Assembly (NCBI GenBank): GCA_026770025.1
Contig: JAMXDE010000010.1
Location: 1,426,001-1,490,000 of the forward strand
Direction: 5' to 3'
DNA: 64,000 bases
From: Craspedostauros australis
Taxonomy: Eukaryota; Bacillariophyta; Bacillariophyceae; Mastogloiales; Achnanthaceae
The position numbers were made by a program, and so were the translations under genes. The notes under the pieces were generated by a model, which saw nothing but the letters and a program-made list of their open reading frames with translations, searched no databases and had not been told where the DNA came from. Positions 39,966 through 50,989 of the stretch are shown one piece after another; the stretch's first letter is position 1, and each line of letters starts with the position of its first letter.

Positions 39966-40688
39966 GGTGATGCTGGTCGTTGGCGTTGTTGTGTTGGCGT
40001 TGGTGTGGGTTTGGGCTTGGGTTTTTGTGATGTGAGCAATGCCGATTCTGTTGCGGACTCGAATTGTGAGTGAGACGCGAAGGATGCAGCGCTTCTGATG
40101 AGTCGCGATAATCCTCTCACAGACGCGACAACGGCCATGTGGCGAATCGAAAATGTGAGGAATGGTGTCGGCTTTATCGCGTTCCGGCGCACAGACACCA
40201 GTCCACTTCTCCATTTTCGTTCGTGGGCCATTTTCACTCATCGTTCGGATACACAGACAGAATGACATTATTGACATATTCGACTCACAAATACACTGAT
40301 ACCTCATACTTAGTATATACGAATGTATCTAATGTATGGTGTATTTATAGTACAATGACAACATCGCGCACCGTTGTCACACGGTGTTTGTGCGGTGCTT
40401 GTTCACATTTGCGCGGGTAGTTGCGACCGATCAGGGAACCGCCTCCAGGTGCACAAACCAAGAGACAACAAGAAAGAAGACAAGACAAAAGCTCCTGCAA
40501 CCAAGAAGCCAAGGACTGGACACAGACATTGAACACAGACATCGGACATCCTCACATCTTCGAAGAGGGTGAGATACTTGCAGATTGATGACATGCAGTC
40601 GTAGAGATTGGAGACGTACAATAGATACAGACGTATTATTGTAATATTATTGTAATATTGTGTTATAAAAGATCGAAATCGAGACGCC
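39966..40688. other. Divergent upstream region
   Basis: 723 bp between the thioredoxin-like start and the 40689 start. The right end is AT rich (TTATTGTAATATTATTGTAATATTG, 40637-40661) close to the plus-strand start, and is a plausible promoter or leader element. No supported ORF. Confidence 0.5.
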
Positions 40689-42506
40689 ATGAGCAACCAA
40701 GAACGCGGGTATCCACAGGGCGAGGCAGGCAGCCATCAGCGACACTCACCCTACGCATCTGTGGTCCCGCATCCGCATCAGCAGCAGTACGTGTTCCCGC
40801 AGCCAAACGCACAGCCGCATGCTCCTCCCTTCCCACCTCTGCAATCGCGTCCGCAGCATCCCCATGCGCACGCACAGCTCCGCCAACCGTACCGCGCAAC
40901 GCAGGGATACCAGCAGAAGCCCGGAGCTGCGGGAACCGCCGCCACGAAAGAATTCTCCCCACCACTGCAGCGAGCAGGCGCGGATCGCACAGCAGAGGAC
41001 CAAGCGAAGCCAGTTGTGCTCACGGCCAAGGATGTGGAAGTCACTGAGCACGAGAAGGTGACGTACGGCCAACCCAAGCGGTCGAAGCGACATTCGAAGA
41101 AGTCAAAGGACCATGCGGCATCGAAGAGCAGGCGCGAAGAGCGGCACAGGGAGAGGCAGCCGTCGGCATCGTCAACATCGGCTGCAAGTGCTGCAGCAGC
41201 GCCGGCCTATCATGCCTATCAGGCACACGGAATGCATCCAGCGCCGGCAACGTTGCAATACATGCAGCCCCCCTCGGAGCCTGCGGGACGACCGTCGTAT
41301 CGCGACGACGCCCACCACCGTGCTGCCCACAAGCGCAGACGCGACAGGAGCTCGGAACGGCCGCACAAGGTATCACTCACCCCACAAGAGTTCATGGATC
41401 AGCTCATGCCGCACGATGCGGAGCGCAGATTGCATCGCATGAAACATCACAAACGATCGCGAGACCGCGCGTCGCGTGGCAGCGACTCCGAGGCCAAGAC
41501 ATCGCAACACATGGATGCGACGGAACAACACAAGATCGTTCATATCAAAGATAAAACGTACAGGGTCCATCCTAATGTTCTCGTGGAGACCTACGCGGAA
41601 GTTCCGCAACATCGTGGAGGTGATGGCAGCAACGCACAGCGCAAAAAGGCGGCTGCGGGCGTGACAGAAAAGGACGGCGATGAATCGCAGAAGAAGAAGG
41701 CTGGAACGGAACAGCAGCAGCAGCAGGACAGTTCAAAGGAAGACCAGCTGAAGCAGCAACAGCAGAGAAAGTCAAAAGAGCAACAGAAAGGGAAGCAGCA
41801 ACAGCCACAGCAACAGCCACAGCCACAGCATGCTGTCGAGTATGCACAGACGTACATTCAGTTGCCTGGTGGGCAATTGCGCCTCGTGGCACAGACACCA
41901 GTCGCGACCAACGCAACTGCTGCTGCTGCAGAAGCACGCACCAGGGCAACAGCAGGTCCTACCGCCGCAACCACCGCTGACGCTAGAACGTTCGTGATGA
42001 ATGCAAACGCCACCACATCGCCTCGCCTCGTCGCGCAACCACAACCCATGGCCGTCCCCATGACGTGCGTGCGCGGAGCCGACGGAAGACTCTATCAGTA
42101 TGCACCCATGCAGGCACCGACGGGATATTCCTTTGCGGGTATGCCGCCAGTCCTCGCAGCTGGTGGCGCGGAGGCCGCTGGCGGATACGTGATTGCGGCG
42201 CCGCCGACGCAAGGCAATGCGATTTTTGTTACGCCGCAGTACGTGCTGGATGCAGCATCGCGGCAAGCAGCGGTGAATGATGCCAACAAAGAGAGGAGAG
42301 AGCAGCGCAATGCCGTTGTGCAACTGCACTGCGATTCAGCGTCGGAAGGCGACGCAAGCGAAGATGAGGACTTCAAACTCCCGGCAGGTGTGGTTCGCAT
42401 GGAGGTGGGAGACAACTGCACAGAAGTGTTGCAGAAGATGATCGATCTCGGTCATGCCAATTTGGAAATGCTCAACGACATCCATGTGTTGACGCTGACA
42501 AATTGA
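40689..42506 (+). CDS. Unknown Gln/Pro/His-rich, probably nuclear protein
   Basis: A 605-aa single-exon protein, mostly disordered. The N-terminal 70 residues are Pro/His/Gln rich (PHPHQQQYVFPQPNAQPH). Basic clusters that look like nuclear signals occur at about 125-165 (KRSKRHSKKSKDHAASKSRR) and at about 215-225 (HKRRRDRSS). A short segment from about 228 (HKVSLTPQEFMDQLMPHDAE) may be helical, and about 283-300 reads HKIVHIKDKTYRVHPNVLV. Long Gln runs follow at about 338-385. The final 130 residues are the most protein-like (CVRGADGRLYQYAPMQ, FVTPQYVLDAASRQAAVNDA, GVVRMEVGDNCTEVLQKMID). No family is recognised, so no function is proposed. ATG at 40689 follows an AT-rich stretch. Confidence 0.7.
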   Translation: MSNQERGYPQGEAGSHQRHSPYASVVPHPHQQQYVFPQPNAQPHAPPFPPLQSRPQHPHAHAQLRQPYRATQGYQQKPGAAGTAATKEFSPPLQRAGADRTAEDQAKPVVLTAKDVEVTEHEKVTYGQPKRSKRHSKKSKDHAASKSRREERHRERQPSASSTSAASAAAAPAYHAYQAHGMHPAPATLQYMQPPSEPAGRPSYRDDAHHRAAHKRRRDRSSERPHKVSLTPQEFMDQLMPHDAERRLHRMKHHKRSRDRASRGSDSEAKTSQHMDATEQHKIVHIKDKTYRVHPNVLVETYAEVPQHRGGDGSNAQRKKAAAGVTEKDGDESQKKKAGTEQQQQQDSSKEDQLKQQQQRKSKEQQKGKQQQPQQQPQPQHAVEYAQTYIQLPGGQLRLVAQTPVATNATAAAAEARTRATAGPTAATTADARTFVMNANATTSPRLVAQPQPMAVPMTCVRGADGRLYQYAPMQAPTGYSFAGMPPVLAAGGAEAAGGYVIAAPPTQGNAIFVTPQYVLDAASRQAAVNDANKERREQRNAVVQLHCDSASEGDASEDEDFKLPAGVVRMEVGDNCTEVLQKMIDLGHANLEMLNDIHVLTLTN

Positions 42507-42680
42507 TACATTCGACATGAACGGTTGCTTCTTGGTAAAATGTTGTGCCAAATCATGAAACAGTGCATGCATTCTATAATAGATAGAACGTCAGTTATCA
42601 CGCATGATGCTACTTTTCACGCCATCCTGTGTTGTGCGGTGCATGATAGAAGCATTCAGTATGGTCATCTGGCAGCAACC

Positions 42681-44328
42681 TTACTTGTTGACAAAGTCAA
42701 CACCCTTCTGGATCTGCGTCTGCAGCTGCGGCGTCAACTTCTCCAACCAAGCCTGCTCGTATTCCGAGATGGTTCCGTATCCGTGAATCTCTTCGACTCC
42801 GTTTGGACCGAACTTGCAAGGCGTCGCGAAGTAAGGAACGTCAGGGACGACGGTGGACTCGACGTAGGCGCACTGCACCACGTCGTCATCGCCGTTCAAT
42901 GCCTTGACGACGTTGTCGGCGAAGAGGTAGCCGGCGTAGGCCATGCTGAGGGTGGCGGAGCCTGCACCTGCCTTGGCCTGAACGACCTCGTCACCTCCGA
43001 ATTGGACACGGACGGTGAGCTTCTCGCGGACCTCGTCGGATGGTGTGAATCCAGGAACCTGGCTGAAGAGCGGCAGGATGGTGATGCCGGCGTGTCCGCC
43101 AATGACTGGGACGTTGACATCGGCACCGTCCATCTGTTCCGAAACGAAGGTGTTGGCACGGCAGACATCGAGGGTGGTGACACCCACCAGCTTCTTCGGG
43201 TTGTAGACACCGGCCTTCTTCAGCACTTCCGCGGCGATTGGGACGGTGCTGTTGACGGGGTTGGAAATGATGGCGATCATGGCATCTGGGCAGTACTCGG
43301 CGCATCCTTCCACCAAGGTCTGGACGATGCTGGCATTCGTCTGAAAAGTGGCGTCCGCACGAGAGTGAGTGATTTTTCGAGTTGTTTGGGCATCCGGACA
43401 GGTATCCGCACGAGTATGTATGTGTGGCATTCGATTTATCATTCATCATTCATCGTTCGCCCATTCATCCATTCATTCATTTGTTTGATTTTGTTTTGTT
43501 TGTGACGAGCCAATGTTGAATGTGTACGAGTCGTTCATTCGAAAGGTTACGATCAACGATTGCGTTCGGCAATACCCCCACGAACACCCAACAATCGCAG
43601 AGCATCGCATGGCGGCGATCCAACATACGAGTATGCCCACCATGGCGCACGTTGAGTTGCATAGTGGTGGCAGTGGTGGCGGTGGTGGCAGAGTGTTTGA
43701 TAGTGTTGGTTACACAGAACAAGTCGAAAGTGTGAGTGCAAGGAAGGCACATGCGACATCGTCATCATCAACGCTTGCAATCCACAATCCGAATCCTTGG
43801 TGGAAGAGCCGGTTGGTTCGGTTGCAGTCATTTTGAGTTCGGATGGTGGCAAGGACCTGATTCCCTTCTTCGAATTTGTAGCAACTCATCATCGACCACC
43901 CAACAAGACGACGTCAACACCGATCGTGGACGTACGTTGAACAGATCATCGCGCGTCATGCCGGGCTTGCGAGGCACCCCGGCGGGAATGACGACGACAT
44001 CCGCACCCTGAAGGGCCGATTCCAACCCCGTGTTGCCCGTTGGTGGCCACGATCCTGGTGCTGGCAAGTGTCCCGTGACCTTGCTGGCGCCGACCGGGAT
44101 GTGAGACAGATCGGCCGCCACACCTGGCGTGCCCACGATATCGTAGCACGAGAGTTCGGAGACGTTTGGCGAAAGCTTGAGGAGCATGGAGAGGGGCTGT
44201 CCGATGCCTCCGTTGGCGCCCAGCACGGCCACCTTGCGCGAGGCGGAGGATGTGGAGGAGAAGCTGGCGGCGTTCGCGGCGCGGGACATGGTGGTCTTCA
44301 GGAAGGCGGCGGAGCGGGAAGCGAACAT
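42681..44328 (-). CDS. Mitochondrial malate dehydrogenase (two exons)
   Basis: Catalyses NAD-dependent oxidation of malate to oxaloacetate in the TCA cycle. Exon 1 is 44328-43936 (131 codons) and exon 2 is 43340-42681. The 595-bp intron (GTACGT to TTTCAG, phase 0) joins MTRDDLFN to [10 protein letters not shown], the family-typical RDDLFNTNASIV. Total is 350 aa. The N-terminus [20 protein letters not shown] is a mitochondrial transit peptide. The NAD-binding loop GANGGIG, substrate Arg region ([13 protein letters not shown]), [15 protein letters not shown] and the proton-relay His in [10 protein letters not shown] (about residue 213) are present. [26 protein letters not shown] is typical of the mitochondrial/glyoxysomal type. 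Nothing suggests loss of activity. It converges on the 40689 gene and diverges from the 5-phosphatase gene. Confidence 0.95.
43341..43935 (-). other. Intron of malate dehydrogenase (595 bp)
   Basis: Read on the minus strand from GTACGT to TTTCAG. ORFs inside it on the plus strand (43513-43836) have no recognisable content. Long for this window. Confidence 0.85.
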
Positions 44329-45961
44329 GGTGCGGGTGTGGATCAGAGGCGTACTGTTTGCTTGGTCGGTCGGCCGGTCGTCAATTCTGAATTGTTATGA
44401 TGGGGATGGGAGGATGGCAATGACAGAGTGAGATCTGCGCTGTTGTACCTCTTTCCTCTTTCTTGCTGCCTTTCTGCCTGACTTTCTGTTTCGGTTGGAT
44501 CTGATTTGGGTCGTCGAGATCTTTGTTCGTGGTCGTGAAGAGAGAAGCGTGTCGCAGCGAAGAGAAGGAACGGAAGTTCGGCTTGTGTTCGCATTTCGTT
44601 TCGTGTCGTATAAGACACATTTAGATTCAGCCATTGGCTAGTACATGTCTCACATGTGATTCTTCGCCCTTCTCTATTCGCCGCAATGAAATCCGCAAGA
44701 TGGCTTTTCGCTGCGCACAAGTGATAAGTAAAGTGGTCGAAGGAATCGAATCAGGGTTACTCGATGGCGCTTTTCGAGCACAAGTCTGACAGAAAGGACG
44801 ATGACTCTGCGATGGCGCCTTTGGGATTTTCTCGTGTGTCAGTGAACCAATCGGCCGTGAACAAGAGGAAGTCGATTGTGTCTTTCGATGTGACACGCGT
44901 TGTTCGTGGCGCTCTGTCTTTGGATGCTTCTGAAACATGTGAGAGAAAGGAGAGAAGGAAGCCCAACGATAACCAACAAAAGGGTCGGAGGGACTTCCTT
45001 TGTCGTCGTCGCATGTGTTTGCCCACGAGTAGCGCGCACTGCGTGACGCGAAAGATGGGAGAGGGACGTGATGAAACGAGGGATGGAGGGAAACAACAAG
45101 GGAAGGAGTCGAGGCGAACCAAGTCACGCCAAGACCTGATGACTTCCTCGGGAACGGAGAGGGAGATCAAGAGTGGCCAGAGAAGGACACCAACAACAAC
45201 CAACTATTATACTGTAACCAACAACAAGCAACAAGGGACCCTACTATCCTCCACAGGAAACAACAGCAGCCGTGTCAATCCAAATCCCACCTGGACGGAA
45301 CAGTCACAAGAGAGTTCAGGACTCCTCGCAACCATTCGGAGACAGCAGCATCAACAACAACAACAACAAGGCAGACATCAGAGAGTTCGAGAGGTAGCAC
45401 CTCTTTTGTGCCATTCTTGTGCCATTCTTGCCAACTTGGTGGCAGTCTGTCAAGTGCAACAACCACTTTGACAAGAAAGAGAAGAGCAAGACGATTCGGC
45501 AAGAGTAGATTGCCGCAATTCATCACATCCTGACGGTGGCACATATTCTATAATAGATCGCCGCTGCCTGGATTGGTTGAACAGCACTTGCGCACACCCA
45601 ACTCGCCAGCTGAGGAACTGATCGGACAAGGCGAACGCCGCAGTCAACAGAGTGGCTGCACGTTCCAGGTCTTGTTCTTCGGAGCTCCTTCTGATTGAGT
45701 GGAGGCGTCGCCCAGCCCGATCCGTTTCCGTGTCTCTCTTGCCCCCAAAGGAACGGGATCGATTGCCTCGGACGATCGATTGAACTTCGCCTGAAGCATC
45801 ATTCTCGGCCGCATCAGTCATAACAGCTACACTGATAGGAGTGAGAAGAAAGAAAGAAAGAACTGCCACGCATACATTATAGAATAGAATAGTACACTCA
45901 CACTCACGCACACGCACGACGAGCAAGAACAGGAACAGGAACGGAGACTCTGCGGGGCTGC
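44329..45961. other. Divergent upstream region, 1.6 kb
   Basis: The region lies between the MDH start and the 5-phosphatase start. A 235-codon plus-strand ORF at 44764-45471 is rich in Gln/Arg/Lys without a domain and is opposed by an equally long minus-strand frame, so I leave it uncalled. A CAACAACAACAACAAC run lies near 45350-45370. Confidence 0.45.
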
Positions 45962-48900
45962 ATGACGCCGCAACCGAATCAACTCAATGCCTCGGACGCT
46001 TTCGATCAGGACCAGCAGGACCAAAGTGGGAATCAACAGCGTCGACCTCTCCATTCCGCAGCCATGAAGCTCACCAACGGCTTCGGCGACGGCGATGAAA
46101 ACCAAACAGGCAGAGCGAACAATGATGACACAAGCGGGGCTGACGATGGCACCTTTCGCAGCAGGGCGATGGGGCGGCGGTCCATGCTCATGCGAGGCGC
46201 CGGTGTCACGGGGACATCTCGCAGGGCACCGCCTCCTCCCAGGGTGGGTCCAGCCCAATCCATTCAATTGCTCGTCTGTTCGGCGAACATGGGCAACGCT
46301 CAGCCGGATCTAGACTCTCTCAATGCGTGGATTCCGCCGGATGGTCTGACGCGGTACGTTGTCACGGATACGGTGCAATATCCCATCGGTGGAGATGCGG
46401 ATGCTAAGGAATCGCCGACGCCGACGCAAACGCAAACAGCACAAGCACAATCAGCACAGTCTACACCCGCAGCACCCTTGCAAACGACGATGCAAAGGGA
46501 ATCGGCACTGCCGCACGCACCAACGTCGTCAACATCACCATCGACCGCGTCCAGCATTCGACAGAGTCGCCTGGGGACGCCGACCAACTCCACGCGCGCG
46601 GGGGCCCCTGCTTCGTCGGCAGGAGACTCTCCGACCAAGAAGCACAAGCACGGCGCGATGCACACCCTTTTTGATTGTATCACATCGCCGCTCCACAACC
46701 ATGGCCTATCGGCGCGAACCGAACGATTGGACGAGGTCAGGGAGGAAAGTTGGAACACCGACCAACTGTCCGACCACTCTCAACAGGACGGGAAACAGCT
46801 CGGTCAGCACATGCTCTCAGACGCACCACACCAACCCTTGCATAGCCAGCAGATGCTGTCCCACGCATCCCTCAATCAGCAAGCAGTCGGGCAACATGCG
46901 CCTGACGCCATGTACAACCAGCATCCATTTCGTACCTCCAGAATCGAAGATACGACCATGCCGCTGTCGCACGGACCTGCGATACCAAGTCGAAGGCCCA
47001 TGGCAAATCCAACAGTCAGCAATCTGACGGATTCTGGCTGGAGCGTAGGGAAGCGCACATCCTCCATCGATGCAATGCTCAACATGTCTGACTTTTGTGG
47101 ACCCTCGTATTCGGAAGGTACGCCGCCCAACGCATCGCAGCATACAGCAAGGGAGCTGTCAGATGACGTCCGATCGCACAAATACGAGATAGATGGTGGG
47201 CGTGACCTCATGGACTATTACGGAAGCCACCGCGATCATGACTATGCCAGAGATGACGTTGTTCATCATAAGATGGAACATGTACGAGCGGAGGAAAAAC
47301 CAAAGGCTACGACAGAAATGACGCCGGCGGCGAAGACGATGTCACCAAGGAAAGCACCAGCGCCATCACAACAGCAAATGCAACAACCAACACCGACGAC
47401 ATCGGCCGCACCTGCCTTGTCCGCGGCTATTGAAGAACAGCAAGAGGACAGCGAGAACCCGACATACCCATCTGATGAATTCAAAGCCAGATCTGCACGG
47501 GCTCTATCACAGGAGGAATCACAGGAGAAACCGCGATCGTTGTCGAACTTCATGACGGACCAGCACAAGCAGAAGCAGCTGGAAGCACGCTCAGGTCGAC
47601 AAACGGGTGGCACCGCCAACAGCATGGATGACACGATCAACGAGAGCGACAAGTGGACAGTGGATGGTCTCGATGCGTCCACGATGGATTCTGGTACGCA
47701 GTCATTGGAGAGAACGACGGATCACAGCGTCGACTCGTTCGAAAATGATGGTTACCTTCCAGCATTGACGCTCGCCCGCACTCCTCCGCTCAAACTGTCC
47801 ACTTTGCAGCAGCACAACAATCAGCATCAATTCAGCAAAGGACCGGCAGATATTGCCTTGACTTCGACCGCAAACTCATCCGAAAGTCAGCAATCACCGT
47901 CGCACGGCATGATGCGAGGCACCAACATACCGGTGACATCGTCACAGCACCAGCATTTCGACCTGCTAGTCATCGGGATGCAGGAATCCACCTTCGAGGT
48001 CGATGATGATGACTACATCCAACTACCGGCAAGCGCACGCAGCGCTGGATTGAACAAGAAGATGGCCAACCTGACAGCGAACAAGGACTACGTCGTCAAG
48101 GACCGTTCCGAACGCAGCACCAAATCCAGCAACACCTCCTCCACCAAGAAATCCAAGCGGTACGATAGAGACAACGAGAATGACTGGGCAGACACCATCA
48201 TTCTTCACAAGCAACTCGATGAGCATTTGCCGTCCTACCGCAAGGTCGTCTCGTTCCAGCGCGGTGAGATGCGGCTCGAGGTGTTCGTTTTGAAGAATTC
48301 GACGACGCTCAAGACTGTGGAGGTGCTCGGCGTCAAGGCGCACAACACTGGGCGCGCGGGGTTGGCCAACAAGGGTGGCATCGTCGCGGAGCTTTGCCTA
48401 AATCAATCGACACGAATTGCATTGGCCACGTGCCATCTGGAAGCGCACGAGGGACGATCCAAGTACAAGGCACGCTGCTCCAGCATCCAGAATATTCTGC
48501 GCGAAACGCATTCGGCTGCAACGGCTTGCCGCACGGATGTTTCCATCGCCAGCCACTACACGTTCTGGATGGGCGATCTGAATTTTCGAACCGATTTCAC
48601 CAAACGCAAGCAGGCCGACGTTGCGAAGAAACGCAGCGTCATGGAACCAGGCAGCAAGCCTCACATCAACTGGGCCCATCAGCTGGCAGAAACGCGCAAC
48701 TACAACGCATTGAATGACGCGGATGAATTGGCCTACGCCTTGCGCGAGAAGGATTGCCTGGTGGGATTCAACACGCCTCCATGTCACTTCCCGCCGACGT
48801 TCAAGGTCACCAAGGACAAGCCGGGATATGTATACAATGAGAAACGATCGCCATCCTACACAGACCGGATCCTGTACAAGACAGCCCATCAGATGGAGGG

Positions 48901-50989
48901 GAATTTGAAGTGTCTTGTTTACGAACCCATTGACGACTACATCGCATCGGACCACAAGCCAATCCGTGGGGCATTCACAATCCAGCTGAACCATCGGCTC
49001 AAGTGGCGCCCGACGCTGCTGAACCAACCATCTCGGCAAGTATTCAGCTTCAAAAAGTCCAAAAAGAGCAAGAAGAAGGATGGCTCAAAGAAGTCTTCAA
49101 AACTGAAGCTCAAGTCAAAGTTGCTCAAGAAAGGCAAAAAGGATAAGAAGGACAAGAAGGCAAAGAAGAAGCAGTCGAAAAAGAAAGGAAGTTTGGGCAT
49201 CAGCGACAGCGATGACGACGATGACAGCAGCGAGGGTGGGGACAGCACGCCGAAGTTGAAAACAAAAAAGGGAGGTGGCTTCCCCTCGCAGGCAATGACC
49301 ATGGGCTCCATCATGCGCCGACGCACGACGCTCTCAACAGAATCCATGCACATTTTCGTCTCCGACATCTCCGTGAAGATAGATCACACGGAGTACAAGC
49401 CAGATTCGGGCCGTGCATTCGATGTCGACCCAAGTCCCTTCGTTTGTTTCGTGTCCACACCGACGGAGGCTTGCCAAAACAAGATCTCCAAATGGGAGCT
49501 GTTCCAAAAGAAGTTCCGCATCACCACGATGGGGACGAAGAAGGAGCAGGAGGACGGATCGGTATCCCGCACCATGCTGGGTTGGCCCAGAACGAAGAAA
49601 ATTTCGAATTGCTACGCTGCAGAATGGAAAGACGATGAGGAGGTCCACTTCACGGTGAAGACGCATCTTGAGTCTGGCATGCCGATCGACCTGAGCGGCG
49701 CGATGCTGCACCTCGTTGTCATGGACGCCAAGTACTCCAAGTCGAGACTGCGTGGCGAACCCCGGTTGGTTGGAACGTTCGCGTTGAACCTTGCGAACCT
49801 GGTTTCGAAGACCAGCGGTGTCGGGGCGGATGCATCAGGCGGTGACAGTATCACCACGGGAGCCAGCATGGGCCAAGGTCTAGCTCCACCAGTACGAACT
49901 CGGTCTCGAAGCGACGGTGCTGCTGGCGAAACCTTTCGCAAGATGCCTCAGCGGATGAATCCATCGGCGAACCGATACCAATCTCCCTCGAAGCCATTCA
50001 TGGTGGGAGGTCGACAGAGCAACGTCAGCACGCTTGGGTTTGGAGAATCGTTCCAGGCCTCCACCACCACGTTCAATCAGAATCAAATCGGACGAAACGA
50101 TTCCAACCTTTCGTTGGATGGCACGTATCAGTCGGGACAGATCACTGTGGGACCGTCCGATCGGCTCCGCGAGACACTGAACGCATCCATCTTTTCTTGC
50201 CAGGCGCGCAAACAAGCAGGCGCATCCCTGCTGGAATCCCTCCGTCGACAGGCGGAGAGCGAACGCTCGGCAATGGAAAATGGGGCACAAAGCGTCAGAC
50301 GTTCACGAAGGATCATGGGCGGCGACGGTCTCGGTCGATTGTCCTGGCACGATCGAACTGCGCGCCGGAGGAATTCCAATCCGACGGAGGCACCGAAGGA
50401 AGCCTCTCCGCGCATGAACATGCGGCGCAAACGACACAACGAGCCTGGAAGGAGATCGCTGAGCCGCCGTCCTTCCATTGGTTCCGTGTCTGGCACACCC
50501 TCCACCAACGGCCCCGGTAGCAGCGTTGGAGACTCAGGAGACGTCCACAGCGTGGGCGGGAACAGGGAGTCGCGGATGGATGTTGCTTCCACCATGCGCC
50601 CGATGCTATGGAGAGGGCTGATGGGACGAAGCTCCCGGCGCCATATCTCCGAGCAGCTCGACACGCTCAACATCCATTCCATCCGCATTGAAGAGCCGCT
50701 GTTGAAGTACGGCAAACAAATGGGAACGATCACTTGCACCATCGACGCTTGGTGGCAGGCAGATGACGGCGGCAGCGGCGGACAAGGGCAGGGAAATGGG
50801 GGCACCGCAGGGCCTGGCATGTTGGACCGTCATGCATCGCTTGGTCCGGGCACGTTGTTTGGCAACAGCAGCAGCAAAAACGACGTGGGTCCTGGCAATC
50901 TGGACAAGTCAAAAAGCACCAAGAGCAAGCGAAGGGGCATGTTCTCCAGCCAACGGCTCAAGCCAAAACGTCACGAGTCAGCACTGTAG
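45962..50989 (+). CDS. Inositol-polyphosphate 5-phosphatase with split catalytic domain and C2-like region
   Basis: A 1675-aa single-exon enzyme that should remove the 5-phosphate from phosphoinositides or soluble inositol phosphates. The catalytic fold starts with SIQLLVCSANMGNAQPD (about residue 100). It is then interrupted by about 530 residues of Ser/Thr/Gln-rich disorder, and resumes at FDLLVIGMQESTF (about 666). The remaining motifs are intact: ATCHLEAHEGRSKYKARCSS, the FWMGDLNFRTDF motif (about 868), KRSPSYTDRILYK (about 960) and IASDHKPIRGAF (about 993). A Lys-rich linker (about 1028-1078) follows, then a C2-like beta region (about 1126-1290; MHIFVSDISVKIDHTEYKPD to LHLVVMDAKYSKSRL), another disordered span and a final strand-like segment near 1570-1600. 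Membrane recruitment through the lysine run and C2 region is inferred. No stops or shifts. Confidence 0.88.
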   Translation: MTPQPNQLNASDAFDQDQQDQSGNQQRRPLHSAAMKLTNGFGDGDENQTGRANNDDTSGADDGTFRSRAMGRRSMLMRGAGVTGTSRRAPPPPRVGPAQSIQLLVCSANMGNAQPDLDSLNAWIPPDGLTRYVVTDTVQYPIGGDADAKESPTPTQTQTAQAQSAQSTPAAPLQTTMQRESALPHAPTSSTSPSTASSIRQSRLGTPTNSTRAGAPASSAGDSPTKKHKHGAMHTLFDCITSPLHNHGLSARTERLDEVREESWNTDQLSDHSQQDGKQLGQHMLSDAPHQPLHSQQMLSHASLNQQAVGQHAPDAMYNQHPFRTSRIEDTTMPLSHGPAIPSRRPMANPTVSNLTDSGWSVGKRTSSIDAMLNMSDFCGPSYSEGTPPNASQHTARELSDDVRSHKYEIDGGRDLMDYYGSHRDHDYARDDVVHHKMEHVRAEEKPKATTEMTPAAKTMSPRKAPAPSQQQMQQPTPTTSAAPALSAAIEEQQEDSENPTYPSDEFKARSARALSQEESQEKPRSLSNFMTDQHKQKQLEARSGRQTGGTANSMDDTINESDKWTVDGLDASTMDSGTQSLERTTDHSVDSFENDGYLPALTLARTPPLKLSTLQQHNNQHQFSKGPADIALTSTANSSESQQSPSHGMMRGTNIPVTSSQHQHFDLLVIGMQESTFEVDDDDYIQLPASARSAGLNKKMANLTANKDYVVKDRSERSTKSSNTSSTKKSKRYDRDNENDWADTIILHKQLDEHLPSYRKVVSFQRGEMRLEVFVLKNSTTLKTVEVLGVKAHNTGRAGLANKGGIVAELCLNQSTRIALATCHLEAHEGRSKYKARCSSIQNILRETHSAATACRTDVSIASHYTFWMGDLNFRTDFTKRKQADVAKKRSVMEPGSKPHINWAHQLAETRNYNALNDADELAYALREKDCLVGFNTPPCHFPPTFKVTKDKPGYVYNEKRSPSYTDRILYKTAHQMEGNLKCLVYEPIDDYIASDHKPIRGAFTIQLNHRLKWRPTLLNQPSRQVFSFKKSKKSKKKDGSKKSSKLKLKSKLLKKGKKDKKDKKAKKKQSKKKGSLGISDSDDDDDSSEGGDSTPKLKTKKGGGFPSQAMTMGSIMRRRTTLSTESMHIFVSDISVKIDHTEYKPDSGRAFDVDPSPFVCFVSTPTEACQNKISKWELFQKKFRITTMGTKKEQEDGSVSRTMLGWPRTKKISNCYAAEWKDDEEVHFTVKTHLESGMPIDLSGAMLHLVVMDAKYSKSRLRGEPRLVGTFALNLANLVSKTSGVGADASGGDSITTGASMGQGLAPPVRTRSRSDGAAGETFRKMPQRMNPSANRYQSPSKPFMVGGRQSNVSTLGFGESFQASTTTFNQNQIGRNDSNLSLDGTYQSGQITVGPSDRLRETLNASIFSCQARKQAGASLLESLRRQAESERSAMENGAQSVRRSRRIMGGDGLGRLSWHDRTARRRNSNPTEAPKEASPRMNMRRKRHNEPGRRSLSRRPSIGSVSGTPSTNGPGSSVGDSGDVHSVGGNRESRMDVASTMRPMLWRGLMGRSSRRHISEQLDTLNIHSIRIEEPLLKYGKQMGTITCTIDAWWQADDGGSGGQGQGNGGTAGPGMLDRHASLGPGTLFGNSSSKNDVGPGNLDKSKSTKSKRRGMFSSQRLKPKRHESAL

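Noticed and set aside
44764-45471. 235-codon plus-strand ORF upstream of the 5-phosphatase
   Set aside because: No domain or targeting signal, Gln/Arg low complexity, and equally long frames on the other strand; better seen as leader or promoter.
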